Origin: Paenibacillus polymyxa
Lineage (GTDB): Bacteria; Bacillota; Bacilli; Paenibacillales; Paenibacillaceae
Reading direction: 5' to 3'
NCBI RefSeq assembly: GCF_018614975.1
Contig: NZ_JAGGNR010000005.1
Coordinates: 1-64,000, forward strand
Length of the DNA stretch: 64,000 bases
Positions 1 through 8,635 of the stretch are shown here, piece by piece. The notes below the pieces were generated by a model. The model had not been told where the DNA came from. It was given only the letters and a program-made list of their open reading frames with translations, and ran no database searches. The first letter of the stretch is position 1. Every line of letters starts with the position of its first letter. Both the position numbers and the translations under genes were made by a program.

Positions 1-127
1 TGTGCTGCAACTCGCCAACTAAATGGCATACATTGGGTGAGGAACTCACCTGTAAGCTTGGGTAAACTTGGGGCAGTTGCTCTATTGACCAAGAAGCACC
101 CCACCTCTTAGGTGGTGTGTAGTTCAC
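1..127 (+). mobile_element. Right end of an IS200/IS605-family (TnpB-type) element with omega-RNA 3' hairpin
   Basis: The sequence has the layout of the 3' end of IS1341/IS605-type elements: a GGTGAGGAACTCACC-like segment, a GGGTAAACTTGGGGCAG block, then an AAGAAGC tract leading into a hairpin (97-105 pairing with 111-119, one mismatch) and a terminal AGTTCAC at 121-127. In TnpB systems this region forms the omega RNA scaffold and the flanking DNA after the terminal motif becomes the guide. The tnpB gene itself would lie to the left of the window on the same strand; no recognisable TnpB residues remain inside it. The call rests on remembered family consensus, not on an alignment. Confidence 0.6.
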
Positions 128-199
128 GTTGTTTCATTAGATTCAACCCGTTAACCAGTTATATATTCAGTATTTAGTTGTCAGTAGCGTCATTAGCAA

Positions 200-326
200 A
201 CCATCCTCACCTGTCCGCGTGCGACTGTCTCCAGTATTAGGAACGATATCCCTTCTATTGGAGACGGAGTATACCTAAGCTTGAGCTTTGAATAGATAAA
301 TCAAGGTGAGCGGACAGGCGGATGGT
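200..326. repeat. Nested imperfect inverted repeat in the intergenic region
   Basis: ACCATCC (200-206) plus CTGTCCGC (211-218) pair with GCGGACAG (310-317) plus GGATGGT (320-326), leaving a small asymmetric internal loop. Inside, GTCTCCA (227-233) pairs with TGGAGAC (259-265). Together they could fold into a 127-nt branched stem. It lies 72 bp after the transposon end and about 100 bp past the methyltransferase stop. No known RNA family was recognised. It could be a structured RNA, a small palindromic element or a transposon-end relic. Bases 128-199 and 327-432 hold nothing else I can identify. Confidence 0.45.
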
Positions 327-432
327 GTACATAATCCAAGGAAGACAAAAGAATATCTGGTCTATGAATATCTCATTCTTACGGTTTCAGTTGGTGCAGA
401 CTTGGCTATGATTTTACTGAAAGAATCAATTT

Positions 433-1038
433 TCACTTCGAAGGCGTACGTCTCAGGATGACAAAGTCGGCAGAAGATTGATCTGGATAGCGCTGCGGAA
501 TAATCTCATGAACTTTGAAATCAGGGTAGTCGAAGAGATATTTGAACAGATTACGGTCCTGGATTGTATCAATCCCCGGGTTGCCGTTTTCTTTCAAACG
601 GGTGTAAAGCACCACCCATGCTGTTGAAGAGTGCAGTATATCATAAAGGGTATTGCGAAAATCGGTTTCATCCGTGATGTGATATAACACATCCAGACAG
701 ACCGTCAGATCGGCTTGCAGGAAACCTCGGTTAATCCATAGGCCTGGTGTATACAGCATGAAGCTCTTGGAAGAATCCTTGGCAAATTGGGAAGCACAAC
801 GCTTTACTGAAGAAGCCGCTACATCCACGCCCAGGTAGTCCTCATAATTCATGTATTGCAACTGGTTGCCATCCCCACATCCAAACTCAATGACACGATG
901 AATACCTTCACATTGAATCAGTCCGTTCACGACCTCGGCCTTGAATTCAGCCAATACCCCGTATGAACCCCTCCCGGAAGTTTCACCCAAACGATATGTT
1001 TCCTCCCAATACCCGATGTAATCAAAAGGCTGACGCAT
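433..1038 (-). CDS. Class I SAM-dependent methyltransferase
   Basis: A 201-aa cytoplasmic protein. The SAM-binding motif I is clear (VIEFGCGDGNQL, about residues 49-60), followed by an acidic residue of motif II in YLGVDVAASS and a motif IV-like segment DLTVCLDVLYHI. This is the Rossmann fold used by methyltransferases of the Methyltransf_11/25 type. The start has a GGAGG about 9 bases upstream. The target substrate cannot be read from sequence. It stands alone, divergent from the Ig-like surface gene, so there is no operon context to suggest a role. Confidence 0.75.
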   Translation of the reverse strand: MRQPFDYIGYWEETYRLGETSGRGSYGVLAEFKAEVVNGLIQCEGIHRVIEFGCGDGNQLQYMNYEDYLGVDVAASSVKRCASQFAKDSSKSFMLYTPGLWINRGFLQADLTVCLDVLYHITDETDFRNTLYDILHSSTAWVVLYTRLKENGNPGIDTIQDRNLFKYLFDYPDFKVHEIIPQRYPDQSSADFVILRRTPSK

Positions 1039-1246
1039 TATGTTTCCTCCAATCCTTTTACAAGAAGTTCAAGACAGTCAATATACATAGGTATGCGCAA
1101 TATTCGCAGGTATGAATTAGTTGGAACAGGAAGCGAGAATGAATTAATTTCCATAGAATCCCTGAAAATTTCCTGAAAGTCTAAACATCTGGAAAGGACT
1201 TGCCGACATTAAAGATAAGGAAAAAAATGAAGATAATCGGGGGGAA

Positions 1247-3622
1247 ATGATGTTAAAGCCAAGATTGACCAAGTACATGGTGATGATGCTGGTGATGATG
1301 CTGAGTATTTCCAACGTAGGCTTGGCCGCTGCGGCAGACAAAGAACTGTCCAAAATTGTGGTTTCCAAGAATGAGATGTCGCTCGAAGTTGGTGATTCTG
1401 GGTCTGTTACGGTGACAGGGGTATATTCAGATAATACCTCGGCTAATGTAACGATTAGTACAACCTGGAGTAGTGAAGATACTTCGATAGCAACTGTATA
1501 TAATGGTGCAATCACGGCCAAAAAGGAAGGTAAAGCGACGATTACGGCAGCTTACCAGGGTCAAAGTCAAACTGTTCAAGTGAAAGTGACGAAGAAAGTC
1601 AAAGCTCTTTCGAAAAACGTGCAAAGTCTGGATTTGCGCACGGGAGATACAAAAGAAATTATTTTGACAGCAACGTATAGTGACAATGAAACAAATAATG
1701 AAGCAGCAAGTACTGCAGAATGGTCTACCAGTGATGAGAAGGTTGCTACCGTAGTGAATGGTAAAGTAACTGGACAAAGCGCGGGTACGGCAGTCATCAC
1801 AGCCAAAGTTGGCAGCCAGAGCGTGACGGTGGATGTTAACGTTGAAGTGGTTAAACGTGTAGATGTAGATAAACAGCAGGTTAACCTGTTGTTGAACAAA
1901 AGTGAAAGTGTGAAAGTGACGGCTACGTATCCAGATGGTACAACCAAAGATGTAACGGATCTGGCGGAGTGGACATCCAGCAATGAGAAGGTTGCAGATG
2001 TTCTCAAAGGCGAAATTACAGGATACTCGGCAGGTTCTGCCAAGATCACAGCCAAATACGGTACGAAGTCTGTATCCGTTGACGTGGATGTAGATCTGAC
2101 CAGCAAGTTGAGTGTGGAGAAACAGAGCATCTTCTTCCGTTTGAGTGAGACAACCAAAACAGCTAATGTCGTTGTAACGGCTTCTTATCCAAACAGCAGC
2201 GATGTGAATGTAACGGATCAGGCAACATGGACATCCAGCAACGAGAAGGTTGCAACGGTGTTTAAGGGACAGATCACAGCCATTAGCGCAGGTTCGACAA
2301 CGATCAAGGCAACCTATAGTGGCAAAACCGTAGAAATTGCTGTGGATGTAGATACGGCAAGATATTTGGATATCAAAGATGTAAATGACAAACTAGCCAT
2401 GAGTGTTACGGGTGATAACAAGTCCAAGACATTGGTAGCCAATGCAGAGTATATTGATGGAAGCACAGAAATTGTAACTTCCAAAGCAACGTGGACTTCA
2501 AGCAATGCAGATGTTGTATATGTATCAAACGGCGATCTGATTGCATACAAATCCGGTACGGCTACGATTACTGTAGCTTATGGCGGTAAAACGGTTAAAT
2601 TCACAGTGAATGTAGACGTAGCAGACAAGTATGAGATGGACAAGAAAAAAGCAACGGTAGCCGTGGGTGGAACGACTTCGGCCAAAGTGCTGGCGTTGTA
2701 TGGTGAAACATCCAAAGATGTATCTGAAGATGCAACTTGGAGCAGCAGCAGCGATAAAATCGCTGAGGTAGATAGCAAAGGGGTTATCACAGGTGTTGCC
2801 ACAGGTAAGGCAACCATCACAGCGAAGATTGAAGGTAAAACACTGACTCTGCCTGTTGAAGTAGGTATGGCTAGTGGACTGGAAGCAGATGTGAACTTCG
2901 TTGTTCTGTCTGCCAAAGAAACTCAGACGATCCTTCTAACAGGTACGGATGAAGATGGCAACACGCTGGATGTAACATCCGAAGCAACCTGGAAATCCAG
3001 CAACTCACGTGTAGCGGATGTGAAAAAAGGCGTGATCACAGGTAACAGCAGTGGTAAAGCCAACATCACAGCAGAATACGGCTCCAAAAAAGTGACGATC
3101 CAAGTTGAAGTGGATGTCATCTCACGTATTGAAGCTTCCGAGCTGGCTCTGTCGCTGAAATCAGGTGATACAGCTGATCTGACGGTAACGGCTATCTTGA
3201 GCGACGGTAGCGAGCGTGATGTTACGGACAAAGCTGAATGGAAAACGAATAAGTACACTGTTGCTCAGGTGACTAAAGGTAAAGTAAAGGCAGCAGGTAG
3301 CGGTAAAGCCAAAATCACAGCAAAATACGGCAGCAAGTCTGTCACGATTGCTGTAGATGTGGATACACTGAAATATTTGCAGACGGATAAAGTAACGTTG
3401 ACCATGAAACCTGGTGAAAAGGTAACCGTGGCTGCAACTGCAACGTATGCTGATGGCAGTGAAGCCAATGTATCCAAACCGGCTCTCTGGAAATCTTCCC
3501 GTATTGCAACAGCATCGGTGAAAGATGGCATTATTCAGGCGAACGGCAAAGGTAAAGCAACGATTACGGTGACATTTGCAGGTGTAAAAACCAAAGTAAC
3601 AGTAGTGGTTGAAGCGAAGTAA
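1247..3622 (+). CDS. Secreted surface protein with nine tandem bacterial Ig-like (Big_2) repeats
   Basis: A 791-aa protein with a signal peptide (hydrophobic MVMMLVMMLSISNVGLAAAA, cleavage near residue 30) and then nine consecutive repeats of about 84 residues filling the rest of the chain. Each repeat carries the Big_2 pattern: an axial VTATYxDGSxxDVT strand, then a TWxSSNxxVAxV strand, then G.ITxxxxGxAxITAxYGxK. There is no catalytic domain, sortase motif or SLH domain, so it is probably a secreted or wall-associated adhesive rod. A GGGGGAA ribosome site precedes the ATG, and a strong terminator follows. Long antisense frames over this gene are artefacts of its repetitive composition. Confidence 0.85.
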   Translation: MMLKPRLTKYMVMMLVMMLSISNVGLAAAADKELSKIVVSKNEMSLEVGDSGSVTVTGVYSDNTSANVTISTTWSSEDTSIATVYNGAITAKKEGKATITAAYQGQSQTVQVKVTKKVKALSKNVQSLDLRTGDTKEIILTATYSDNETNNEAASTAEWSTSDEKVATVVNGKVTGQSAGTAVITAKVGSQSVTVDVNVEVVKRVDVDKQQVNLLLNKSESVKVTATYPDGTTKDVTDLAEWTSSNEKVADVLKGEITGYSAGSAKITAKYGTKSVSVDVDVDLTSKLSVEKQSIFFRLSETTKTANVVVTASYPNSSDVNVTDQATWTSSNEKVATVFKGQITAISAGSTTIKATYSGKTVEIAVDVDTARYLDIKDVNDKLAMSVTGDNKSKTLVANAEYIDGSTEIVTSKATWTSSNADVVYVSNGDLIAYKSGTATITVAYGGKTVKFTVNVDVADKYEMDKKKATVAVGGTTSAKVLALYGETSKDVSEDATWSSSSDKIAEVDSKGVITGVATGKATITAKIEGKTLTLPVEVGMASGLEADVNFVVLSAKETQTILLTGTDEDGNTLDVTSEATWKSSNSRVADVKKGVITGNSSGKANITAEYGSKKVTIQVEVDVISRIEASELALSLKSGDTADLTVTAILSDGSERDVTDKAEWKTNKYTVAQVTKGKVKAAGSGKAKITAKYGSKSVTIAVDVDTLKYLQTDKVTLTMKPGEKVTVAATATYADGSEANVSKPALWKSSRIATASVKDGIIQANGKGKATITVTFAGVKTKVTVVVEAK

Positions 3623-3660
3623 TTGCTTTTCCAAATGTGAGCATAAAACGCGCAAATAAA

Positions 3661-3700
3661 AACGGTGATGTCAGCTAATAGCTGGTATCACCGTTTTTTT
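3661..3700 (+). terminator. Rho-independent terminator of the Ig-like protein gene
   Basis: AACGGTGAT (3661-3669) pairs with ATCACCGTT (3687-3695), followed by a T run. It sits 38 bases past the stop codon. Confidence 0.85.
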
Positions 3701-3781
3701 GTCTATAAACTAGGCATGTCTTCAAGCGCTAACGACTCTGAAACGTCTTATTCAGGAATCGTTCCCTGTATGTTTCTATAA

Positions 3782-4327
3782 CTACATCGTGTGAGACAGT
3801 ACCAGCGCACCATAGGCAAAAGCGATCACGATCAGAATGGCCGGGTGCAGCTTGGTCTTGGTCATAACCCAGAGCGAGATGCCTGCAATGATCAACGTCT
3901 GCCAGATGCCGATGGAATCAGTGGATAGCTGCCCGAATTCCCATGTGAGCAGAATCATGAGTACAGCGATAACAGGCTGCACGAGTAGGGTCATACCTTT
4001 GACTTTTGGTGAAGTACGATGTTTGTTCAACAGACGAAGTAATATAATTAATGCAGTTGCGGAAGGCACGATTGTGGCAAAACTTGCGATAAATGCCCCA
4101 AACCAGCCTGCTACGTGGTACCCGACAAATGCAGCAATTTTGGTTGCAATCGGCCCGGGAAGGGCGTTACCAATCGCCAGTACATCCCCGAATTGCTCTG
4201 TGGTCATCCATTGGTAATGGTTCACAATCTCTTCCTGCATAAGCGGAATGGAAGCCGGACCGCCCCCATATCCCAAGATGTTTGCTACGAAAAATCCCCA
4301 AAATAATTCCCACCAGGTCTGGAGCAT
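3782..4327 (-). CDS. ywrA: Chromate transporter, short-chain CHR protein (second of a pair)
   Basis: A 181-aa integral membrane protein with the CHR signature GYGGGPASIP near residues 19-28 and a downstream GNALPGPIATK motif. Single-domain CHR proteins (about 180-200 aa) work as heterologous pairs to export chromate. In Bacillus subtilis the pair is YwrB/YwrA (Chr3N/Chr3C). It starts 2 bases after the stop of the partner gene, so the two are translationally linked. The order regulator, CHR, CHR matches ywrC-ywrB-ywrA. Several transmembrane helices are visible (for example FGAFIASFATIVPSATALIILL broken into parts). Confidence 0.8.
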   Translation of the reverse strand: MLQTWWELFWGFFVANILGYGGGPASIPLMQEEIVNHYQWMTTEQFGDVLAIGNALPGPIATKIAAFVGYHVAGWFGAFIASFATIVPSATALIILLRLLNKHRTSPKVKGMTLLVQPVIAVLMILLTWEFGQLSTDSIGIWQTLIIAGISLWVMTKTKLHPAILIVIAFAYGALVLSHTM

Positions 4328-4329
4328 CC

Positions 4330-4917
4330 TTAGGACACCCCCTTATCGGACTCGCCTTTGGACTTGAAGCGCTGAACCAGATCCAGATGGAAGACACCAT
4401 ATCCAAGGAAAACAGCGATCACAATCCCCGGATGGATATCCAGCAGCTGCAATAGTACAAAGGCAATTACGCCGAATAGGGCGGCAAAAACTTTGCCGAG
4501 TCCCTTCCAGGCTTTCATGGCAAATTCATAAGCCATCATGCCCAGCATGACAAAAATGACCGGCCGCACGGCGGCTACCATGCCCGCGACCACTTTCGAT
4601 TCGCGCAGCGCGTACATGGAACCGAGCAGAGCAATAATAGCAATACTTGTCGGCAAAATATGAGCGAGTACGGACACAATCGCGCCCAGCACACCTTTGG
4701 TTTTATAACCGAGATATGCGGCCATCTTGGTCGCGATGGGACCGGGCAGGGCGTTGGCGATGGCCAAAATCTCGCCAAACTCCTCATCACTGACCCATTT
4801 GTAACGCGTAACGGCTTCGTAACGGATTAACGGGATCACCGAAGGGCCACCGCCATATCCGAGAATTCCGGTTCGTACCATTCCGATGACGAGACCGTTA
4901 TAATCTTTCCAACCCAT
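4330..4917 (-). CDS. ywrB: Chromate transporter, short-chain CHR protein (first of a pair)
   Basis: A 195-aa membrane protein with the CHR signature GYGGGPSVIP (residues about 20-29) and GEILAIANALPGPIATKMA. It is the larger member of the two-gene CHR module and matches YwrB by order and size. It lies 12 bases after the Lrp-type regulator gene, so all three are one operon. Its C-terminal tail after the last helix is hydrophilic (VQRFKSKGESDKGVS), which the partner lacks. Expected role is chromate efflux at the cytoplasmic membrane. Confidence 0.8.
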   Translation of the reverse strand: MGWKDYNGLVIGMVRTGILGYGGGPSVIPLIRYEAVTRYKWVSDEEFGEILAIANALPGPIATKMAAYLGYKTKGVLGAIVSVLAHILPTSIAIIALLGSMYALRESKVVAGMVAAVRPVIFVMLGMMAYEFAMKAWKGLGKVFAALFGVIAFVLLQLLDIHPGIVIAVFLGYGVFHLDLVQRFKSKGESDKGVS

Positions 4918-4929
4918 GCTGATTTCCTC

Positions 4930-5382
4930 CTAGAGTCTCATGCCCATCCGGCTTTTATAACGTTTCAACAATAGCTGTGATTCCACTTTGACGATACCTG
5001 GCATCTTATAGAGTTTCTCGAGCAAGAACTGCTCCATCTCTTCCATATCCGCGAAAATACCGTGCATGTGCAGGGTACTTGGGCCTGTCATATGATAAAG
5101 GCTGGTGACGGCTGGCTCTTCATCCAGTTTCTCAGCGACTTCATCCAGGAAGGGCGGTTCAACATCGACATTAAAAAAGGCGGAGACCTGAAGCCCAACC
5201 TTGCCAGGGTTGATCACAACGGTGAAGCGTTCGATGATTCCTTTTTCGGATAACGCATTAATGCGTGCCTGAACAGCTACACGCGACAACCCGATCTGTG
5301 TCCCCAGATCCGTATAGGATATCCGGCTGTTCTGGTGAAGCGCAGCGATAATTTTGCGATCCATCTCGTCCAGATTGTACAT
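4930..5382 (-). CDS. ywrC: Lrp/AsnC-family transcriptional regulator of the chromate genes
   Basis: A protein of 150 aa from the chosen start: an N-terminal winged HTH ([19 protein letters not shown], then [20 protein letters not shown]) and a C-terminal RAM/AsnC ligand-binding domain ending in [10 protein letters not shown]. In B. subtilis the equivalent YwrC (ChrS) controls the chr genes. I chose ATG 5382 because a perfect AAAGGAGGAG precedes it by 11 bases. ATG 5424 with an AAGGATGG site is also possible and would give 164 aa. The strong Shine-Dalgarno lies in a small palindrome, listed separately. Confidence 0.8.
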   Translation of the reverse strand: MYNLDEMDRKIIAALHQNSRISYTDLGTQIGLSRVAVQARINALSEKGIIERFTVVINPGKVGLQVSAFFNVDVEPPFLDEVAEKLDEEPAVTSLYHMTGPSTLHMHGIFADMEEMEQFLLEKLYKMPGIVKVESQLLLKRYKSRMGMRL

Positions 5383-5393
5383 TTGTGGAATTT

Positions 5394-5410
5394 CTCCTCC
5401 TTTGGAGGAG
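5394..5410 (-). promoter_or_regulatory. Shine-Dalgarno sequence contained in a 7-bp hairpin
   Basis: Read on the minus strand, CTCCTCC-AAA-GGAGGAG forms a 7-bp perfect stem whose 3' arm is the ribosome binding site for the ATG at 5382. Folding would occlude ribosome entry. If translation starts at 5424 instead, this palindrome is just inside the gene. Confidence 0.4.
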
Positions 5411-5693
5411 CGTTTCTCTGACATGTTGACCATCCTTTTCTTTCGCTATATGAAATGAACAATGAAAATTTACTTAACATACAATGTGTATGTGGCATTC
5501 ATAGTTTAATGACGAATCGTAACTGGAGTCAATCTATTTATCGTAATTATTGAATTTAACCGATTTTGAGCCTTCATTTTGTCATTTCGACCAATCGAAA
5601 ATAAAAAGACCACTCGCACAGTCCAATAGCGAGCAGCCGTTAAATAATAGATAAGCTGGAGTGAAGCGCAAAGTGTGATACGAAGCATGTCGG
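5411..5693. other. Intergenic region between the chromate operon and the PAS kinase gene
   Basis: This stretch of about 280 bases carries the promoter side of ywrC. It contains AT-rich sequence and no credible gene; a 60-aa frame at 5506-5688 lacks a ribosome site. No terminator hairpin is obvious for the kinase gene ending at 5694. Confidence 0.4.
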
Positions 5694-6809
5694 TTATCCC
5701 TGTGCTGTCTTGGGCAGTAAAAGGGTAACGGTGGTCCCTTCGCCAGGCTCGGAAGAAACTCTCAACGTTCCTCCTGCACTACGGGCACGCTCTTCCATGC
5801 TGAACAATCCAACACCATTGCCAGCAGTTGCTTCGCTGAATCCGGCACCCTGGTCTTCAATAATAACCATCGTTATGTCCTCAGCGTCTTCTATAGTAAC
5901 ACGTGCCTCGGCAACATCGGCATACTTCGCGACATTCGTTAAGGCTTCCTGAATAATCCGGTAGATGGCTATCTCGCGGTTCGTCTCCAGTCGTTTGCGC
6001 AAATTACATTCCAGATCAACTTTGATCCCGTAGTGACGGGTGTAATTCTCGATATACGTACGAATCGCCGGAACAACACCCAGATCATCCAGAACGGACG
6101 GTCTCAGCTCCCATGCCATACCACGTACATCTTCCATAATCCCGGCGACCTGTTTCCGCAGTGCTTCGACGCCCGGTTGAGGCTGGTCTGCCAGCAGTCG
6201 GTCCATCTGAATCACCAGAGAGAAGAGACTCTGTCCAATCCCGTCATGCAGTTCACGCGAGATCCGGCGTCGCTCCTCTTCCTGAATATTCATCACTTGA
6301 GACATCATCTTCTGCAATTCGGCTTCGACGGATTTTAGCTTGGTGACCTCGCTGCGTACAGCCAGGTATTGATAGGGCTGCCCGTCGTTATCAAGGAAAG
6401 GAACGATGGTGGTGTTGACCCAATAATGACTGCCATCTTTGGCACGATTGCGAATTTCCCCGTTCCATACCTTACCTGAGGATATCGTCTCCCACAGGTT
6501 TTTCATAAAGCTTTTGCCATGGTATCCGGAATTAATGATTCGGTGATCCTTACCGATTAGTTCCTCGCGCTCATACTGTGAGATCTCACAGAATTTATCA
6601 TTCACATACTGGATTTTACCCTTGCGGTCTGTCAGGGCTACAATAGAGGATTCATCCAAGGCAAATTTCAGATCACTCAGTTGATGCAGGGACCCCTTCA
6701 ACCTGCTGCAAAATTCATTATCCGTAATGTGATTATCTAGTTCTTGAAGTAGCAGGCGTACAGGTTGGTCGGCAAATCCGCTAAGTCTGTTCTCGCGTGC
6801 ACTACTCAA
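5694..6809 (-). CDS. PAS-domain sensor histidine kinase, NarX/LiaS (HisKA_3) type
   Basis: A 371-aa cytoplasmic kinase without transmembrane segments. It has a PAS domain at about residues 48-160 (ALTDRKGKIQYVNDKFCEIS, then WNGEIRNRAKDG), a HisKA_3 dimerisation domain with phosphoacceptor H188 in RELHDGIGQSL, and a HATPase with IIQEALTNVAKYA and GNGVGLFSMEERA. The start is TTG 6809, overlapping the end of the upstream regulator gene by 8 bases, so the two are co-translated. It lacks the four-cysteine cluster of the oxygen sensor NreB, so direct Fe-S oxygen sensing is not supported. The signal is unknown. Confidence 0.85.
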   Translation of the reverse strand: MSSARENRLSGFADQPVRLLLQELDNHITDNEFCSRLKGSLHQLSDLKFALDESSIVALTDRKGKIQYVNDKFCEISQYEREELIGKDHRIINSGYHGKSFMKNLWETISSGKVWNGEIRNRAKDGSHYWVNTTIVPFLDNDGQPYQYLAVRSEVTKLKSVEAELQKMMSQVMNIQEEERRRISRELHDGIGQSLFSLVIQMDRLLADQPQPGVEALRKQVAGIMEDVRGMAWELRPSVLDDLGVVPAIRTYIENYTRHYGIKVDLECNLRKRLETNREIAIYRIIQEALTNVAKYADVAEARVTIEDAEDITMVIIEDQGAGFSEATAGNGVGLFSMEERARSAGGTLRVSSEPGEGTTVTLLLPKTAQG

Positions 6810-7452
6810 AGTTCAGCAACCCCTTTTTCATGGCGAACTTCACCAGTTCCGGTCTTGTACGCAGGCCAAGCTTCTCCATCAGATTGCTTTTGTGGGATTC
6901 GACCGTTTTGACACTGATGATCAGATGTTCGGCGATTTCCTTGTTGGCGTATCCTTTGGCAATCCAGGACAAAATCTCTTTCTCCCGCTCGGATAACGTG
7001 TCATACGGTCCGGCGTTTTCCTGTTTGGCTTTGTCCAGGTATTCACTCATCAGCCGCTTGGTCGCACTGGGGTATAGATAGGCGCTACCCTCTGCTACGG
7101 AACGAATCGCGGCAAGCAATTCTTCATGCGGCGCACTTTTCAGTATATATCCGGATGCTCCCGCGTGGATGGCGCGGAACAGATATTCTTCATCGTCATG
7201 CATGGTTAGTATCAAAATGGAGACATCTGGCATCAATTTCTTCAATTCAGCGGTAGCGGTCAGACCGTCTTTGCCTGGTGGCATGCTGAAATCCATCAAG
7301 ACCACATCTGGTTTCAACTCTTGAGCCTTGGCAATGGCTTCATCGCCATCTGCGGCATCTCCAACGATATGTATATCATTCTTTCCTTCAAGTAAGGCGA
7401 TCAGCCCGGAACGCACGACAACATGGTCGTCTACAACTAATAGTTGAATCAC
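6802..7452 (-). CDS. NarL/LuxR-family response regulator
   Basis: A 216-aa regulator: a receiver domain with the acidic pair VVDDH (residues 6-10) and phosphoacceptor D54 in VLMDFSMPP, a linker, and a C-terminal LuxR-type HTH (LSEREKEILSWIAKGYANKEIAEHL, two parts of one motif). It is the first gene of a two-gene operon with the PAS kinase and overlaps it by 8 bases. Such pairs usually sense a redox or envelope cue; the targets cannot be inferred here. Confidence 0.88.
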   Translation of the reverse strand: MIQLLVVDDHVVVRSGLIALLEGKNDIHIVGDAADGDEAIAKAQELKPDVVLMDFSMPPGKDGLTATAELKKLMPDVSILILTMHDDEEYLFRAIHAGASGYILKSAPHEELLAAIRSVAEGSAYLYPSATKRLMSEYLDKAKQENAGPYDTLSEREKEILSWIAKGYANKEIAEHLIISVKTVESHKSNLMEKLGLRTRPELVKFAMKKGLLNFE

Positions 7453-7575
7453 ATCATTTCCCCCTGTCCGCTTCCTTAGTTCTATCTATATCATAACAAA
7501 AAAAGAAGCGATTCAGAGCTTTAATCTCCGAATAACTTCCCTTACTCTCAGCGTGTGGGATAGAAACATTGAACC

Positions 7576-8055
7576 TTAATGTTCTGTTTGGCCGAAACGT
7601 TCCTGAATCATATTGGAAATTTCCAGGACCTGTGCCTCCACGGTAAGAGTATCGTAAGGCCAGAAACGTTCCCCATCCAGCTTAAACACTCGATTGTTCT
7701 TCACAACATCCAGGGATGACCAGACGGGTGATGTTTCATCCAGCGAACCTTCATTGGATCAATCGAGGAAAATATAATCACCTGCGTAATCCGCCAGTTT
7801 TTCCTCAGATATAGGTACAGTATCTTTATCCTGTTCAATCAGCTCTTTCTACACATAGTCTGGTGCTTTCAGCCCGAGCTGCTGATAGATGCCTTGTCCA
7901 CCGCGGTTAACACCATCTCCGTTGATGTACCATTCCTTACCGAACAGACTAAAGTTGGAGAAGGTAGTACCTTCCTTGACCAGCCCTTGAATGGAGTTCT
8001 TGGCAGGGCCGTCGATTCGTCCAATGTCAACTATGCCCTTAACCAGATTAAGCAC
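7576..8055 (-). pseudogene. Decayed siderophore/iron ABC transporter substrate-binding protein, 3' part
   Basis: Reading one minus-strand frame from 8055 gives an iron-siderophore binding protein C-terminus: SLFGKEWYINGDGVNRGG, then QQLGLKAPDYV, a TAG stop at 7849, KELIEQDKDTVPISEEK, DYAGDYIFLD, a TGA stop, and NRVFKLDGERFWPYD to the final TAA at 7576. The frame is otherwise intact, so two nonsense mutations and loss of the N-terminal half (including signal peptide and lipobox) inactivated it. Intact members are about 310-330 aa. No permease genes remain nearby. Confidence 0.8.
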
Positions 8056-8530
8056 ACATAAGGGCCCTTTTAAATCGAATATATTACATTTATTTCAAGA
8101 GATAACTTTGTATTCAGGAAGTCATCATATTTTAGTGTGTTTAAAATAGAAGGTTTGATGACCACGATTTAAATTTTCGCATCGCAGTTTACATGATTAG
8201 TTTTCTACTGCAGGTTATTCTCCTTTTGCTTTTCTTTCAGGCTGAGGTTTCTGGTATATTACTTAGCCACAAATCATAGAGAGTGTGAGTGTAGATCATG
8301 ATAATTAAGGAAATATGTAAAAATATATAATTAAATAACTTTTATTGTATATAAATAGAATATATTGTAATATGAATCTAGCTTATCTTAGGATTATTCT
8401 GAGAAAGCAGATAATATTTTGAGTGTTGTCTACACATCCGGGGCTATGTCCTGTGCTCTTATACTTTGTTAGAGTAAAGCAGACAGTATAGAGATTACAT
8501 AAGGTAACAAGCTTTATGCAAACATTTGAT
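8056..8530. other. AT-rich intergenic stretch
   Basis: About 475 bases of AT-rich DNA between the siderophore-binding remnant and the secreted protein. No open frame with a ribosome site is present. The composition differs from the core genes on either side and continues through the next three genes. Confidence 0.4.
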
Positions 8531-8606
8531 ATAGGAGCAACTCACTTGAAAGGTGGGATAGCTACTTATTTGTGCTGTTTCGCTACTGGTAAGGGCAGTA
8601 AACAAT
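8531..8606 (+). promoter_or_regulatory. Possible structured 5' leader of the secreted protein gene
   Basis: A hairpin CTCAC-TTGAAA-GGTGGG (8541-8556) follows GGAGCAA, and is followed by TAGCTAC and an ACTG...CAGT stem near 8585-8598. The first part resembles the GAAA-capped stem of c-di-GMP-I (GEMM) riboswitches, but the conserved GACGCAAAGC segment is missing. It may be a degenerate or unrelated leader. Confidence 0.2.
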
Positions 8607-8635
8607 AATCAATAACTTAATTGGGAGGTTTTCAA

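Noticed and set aside
1144..3655. Several long minus-strand ORFs across the Ig-like gene
   Set aside because: They mirror the repeat structure and composition of the plus-strand gene, have no ribosome sites and show no family motifs.
5506..5688. 60-aa minus-strand frame upstream of ywrC
   Set aside because: No ribosome binding site, no recognisable motif, and the segment is the natural promoter region.
5694..7452. NreBC identity for the PAS kinase pair
   Set aside because: The PAS domain has only isolated cysteines, not the four-Cys Fe-S cluster, so no oxygen-sensor name is used.
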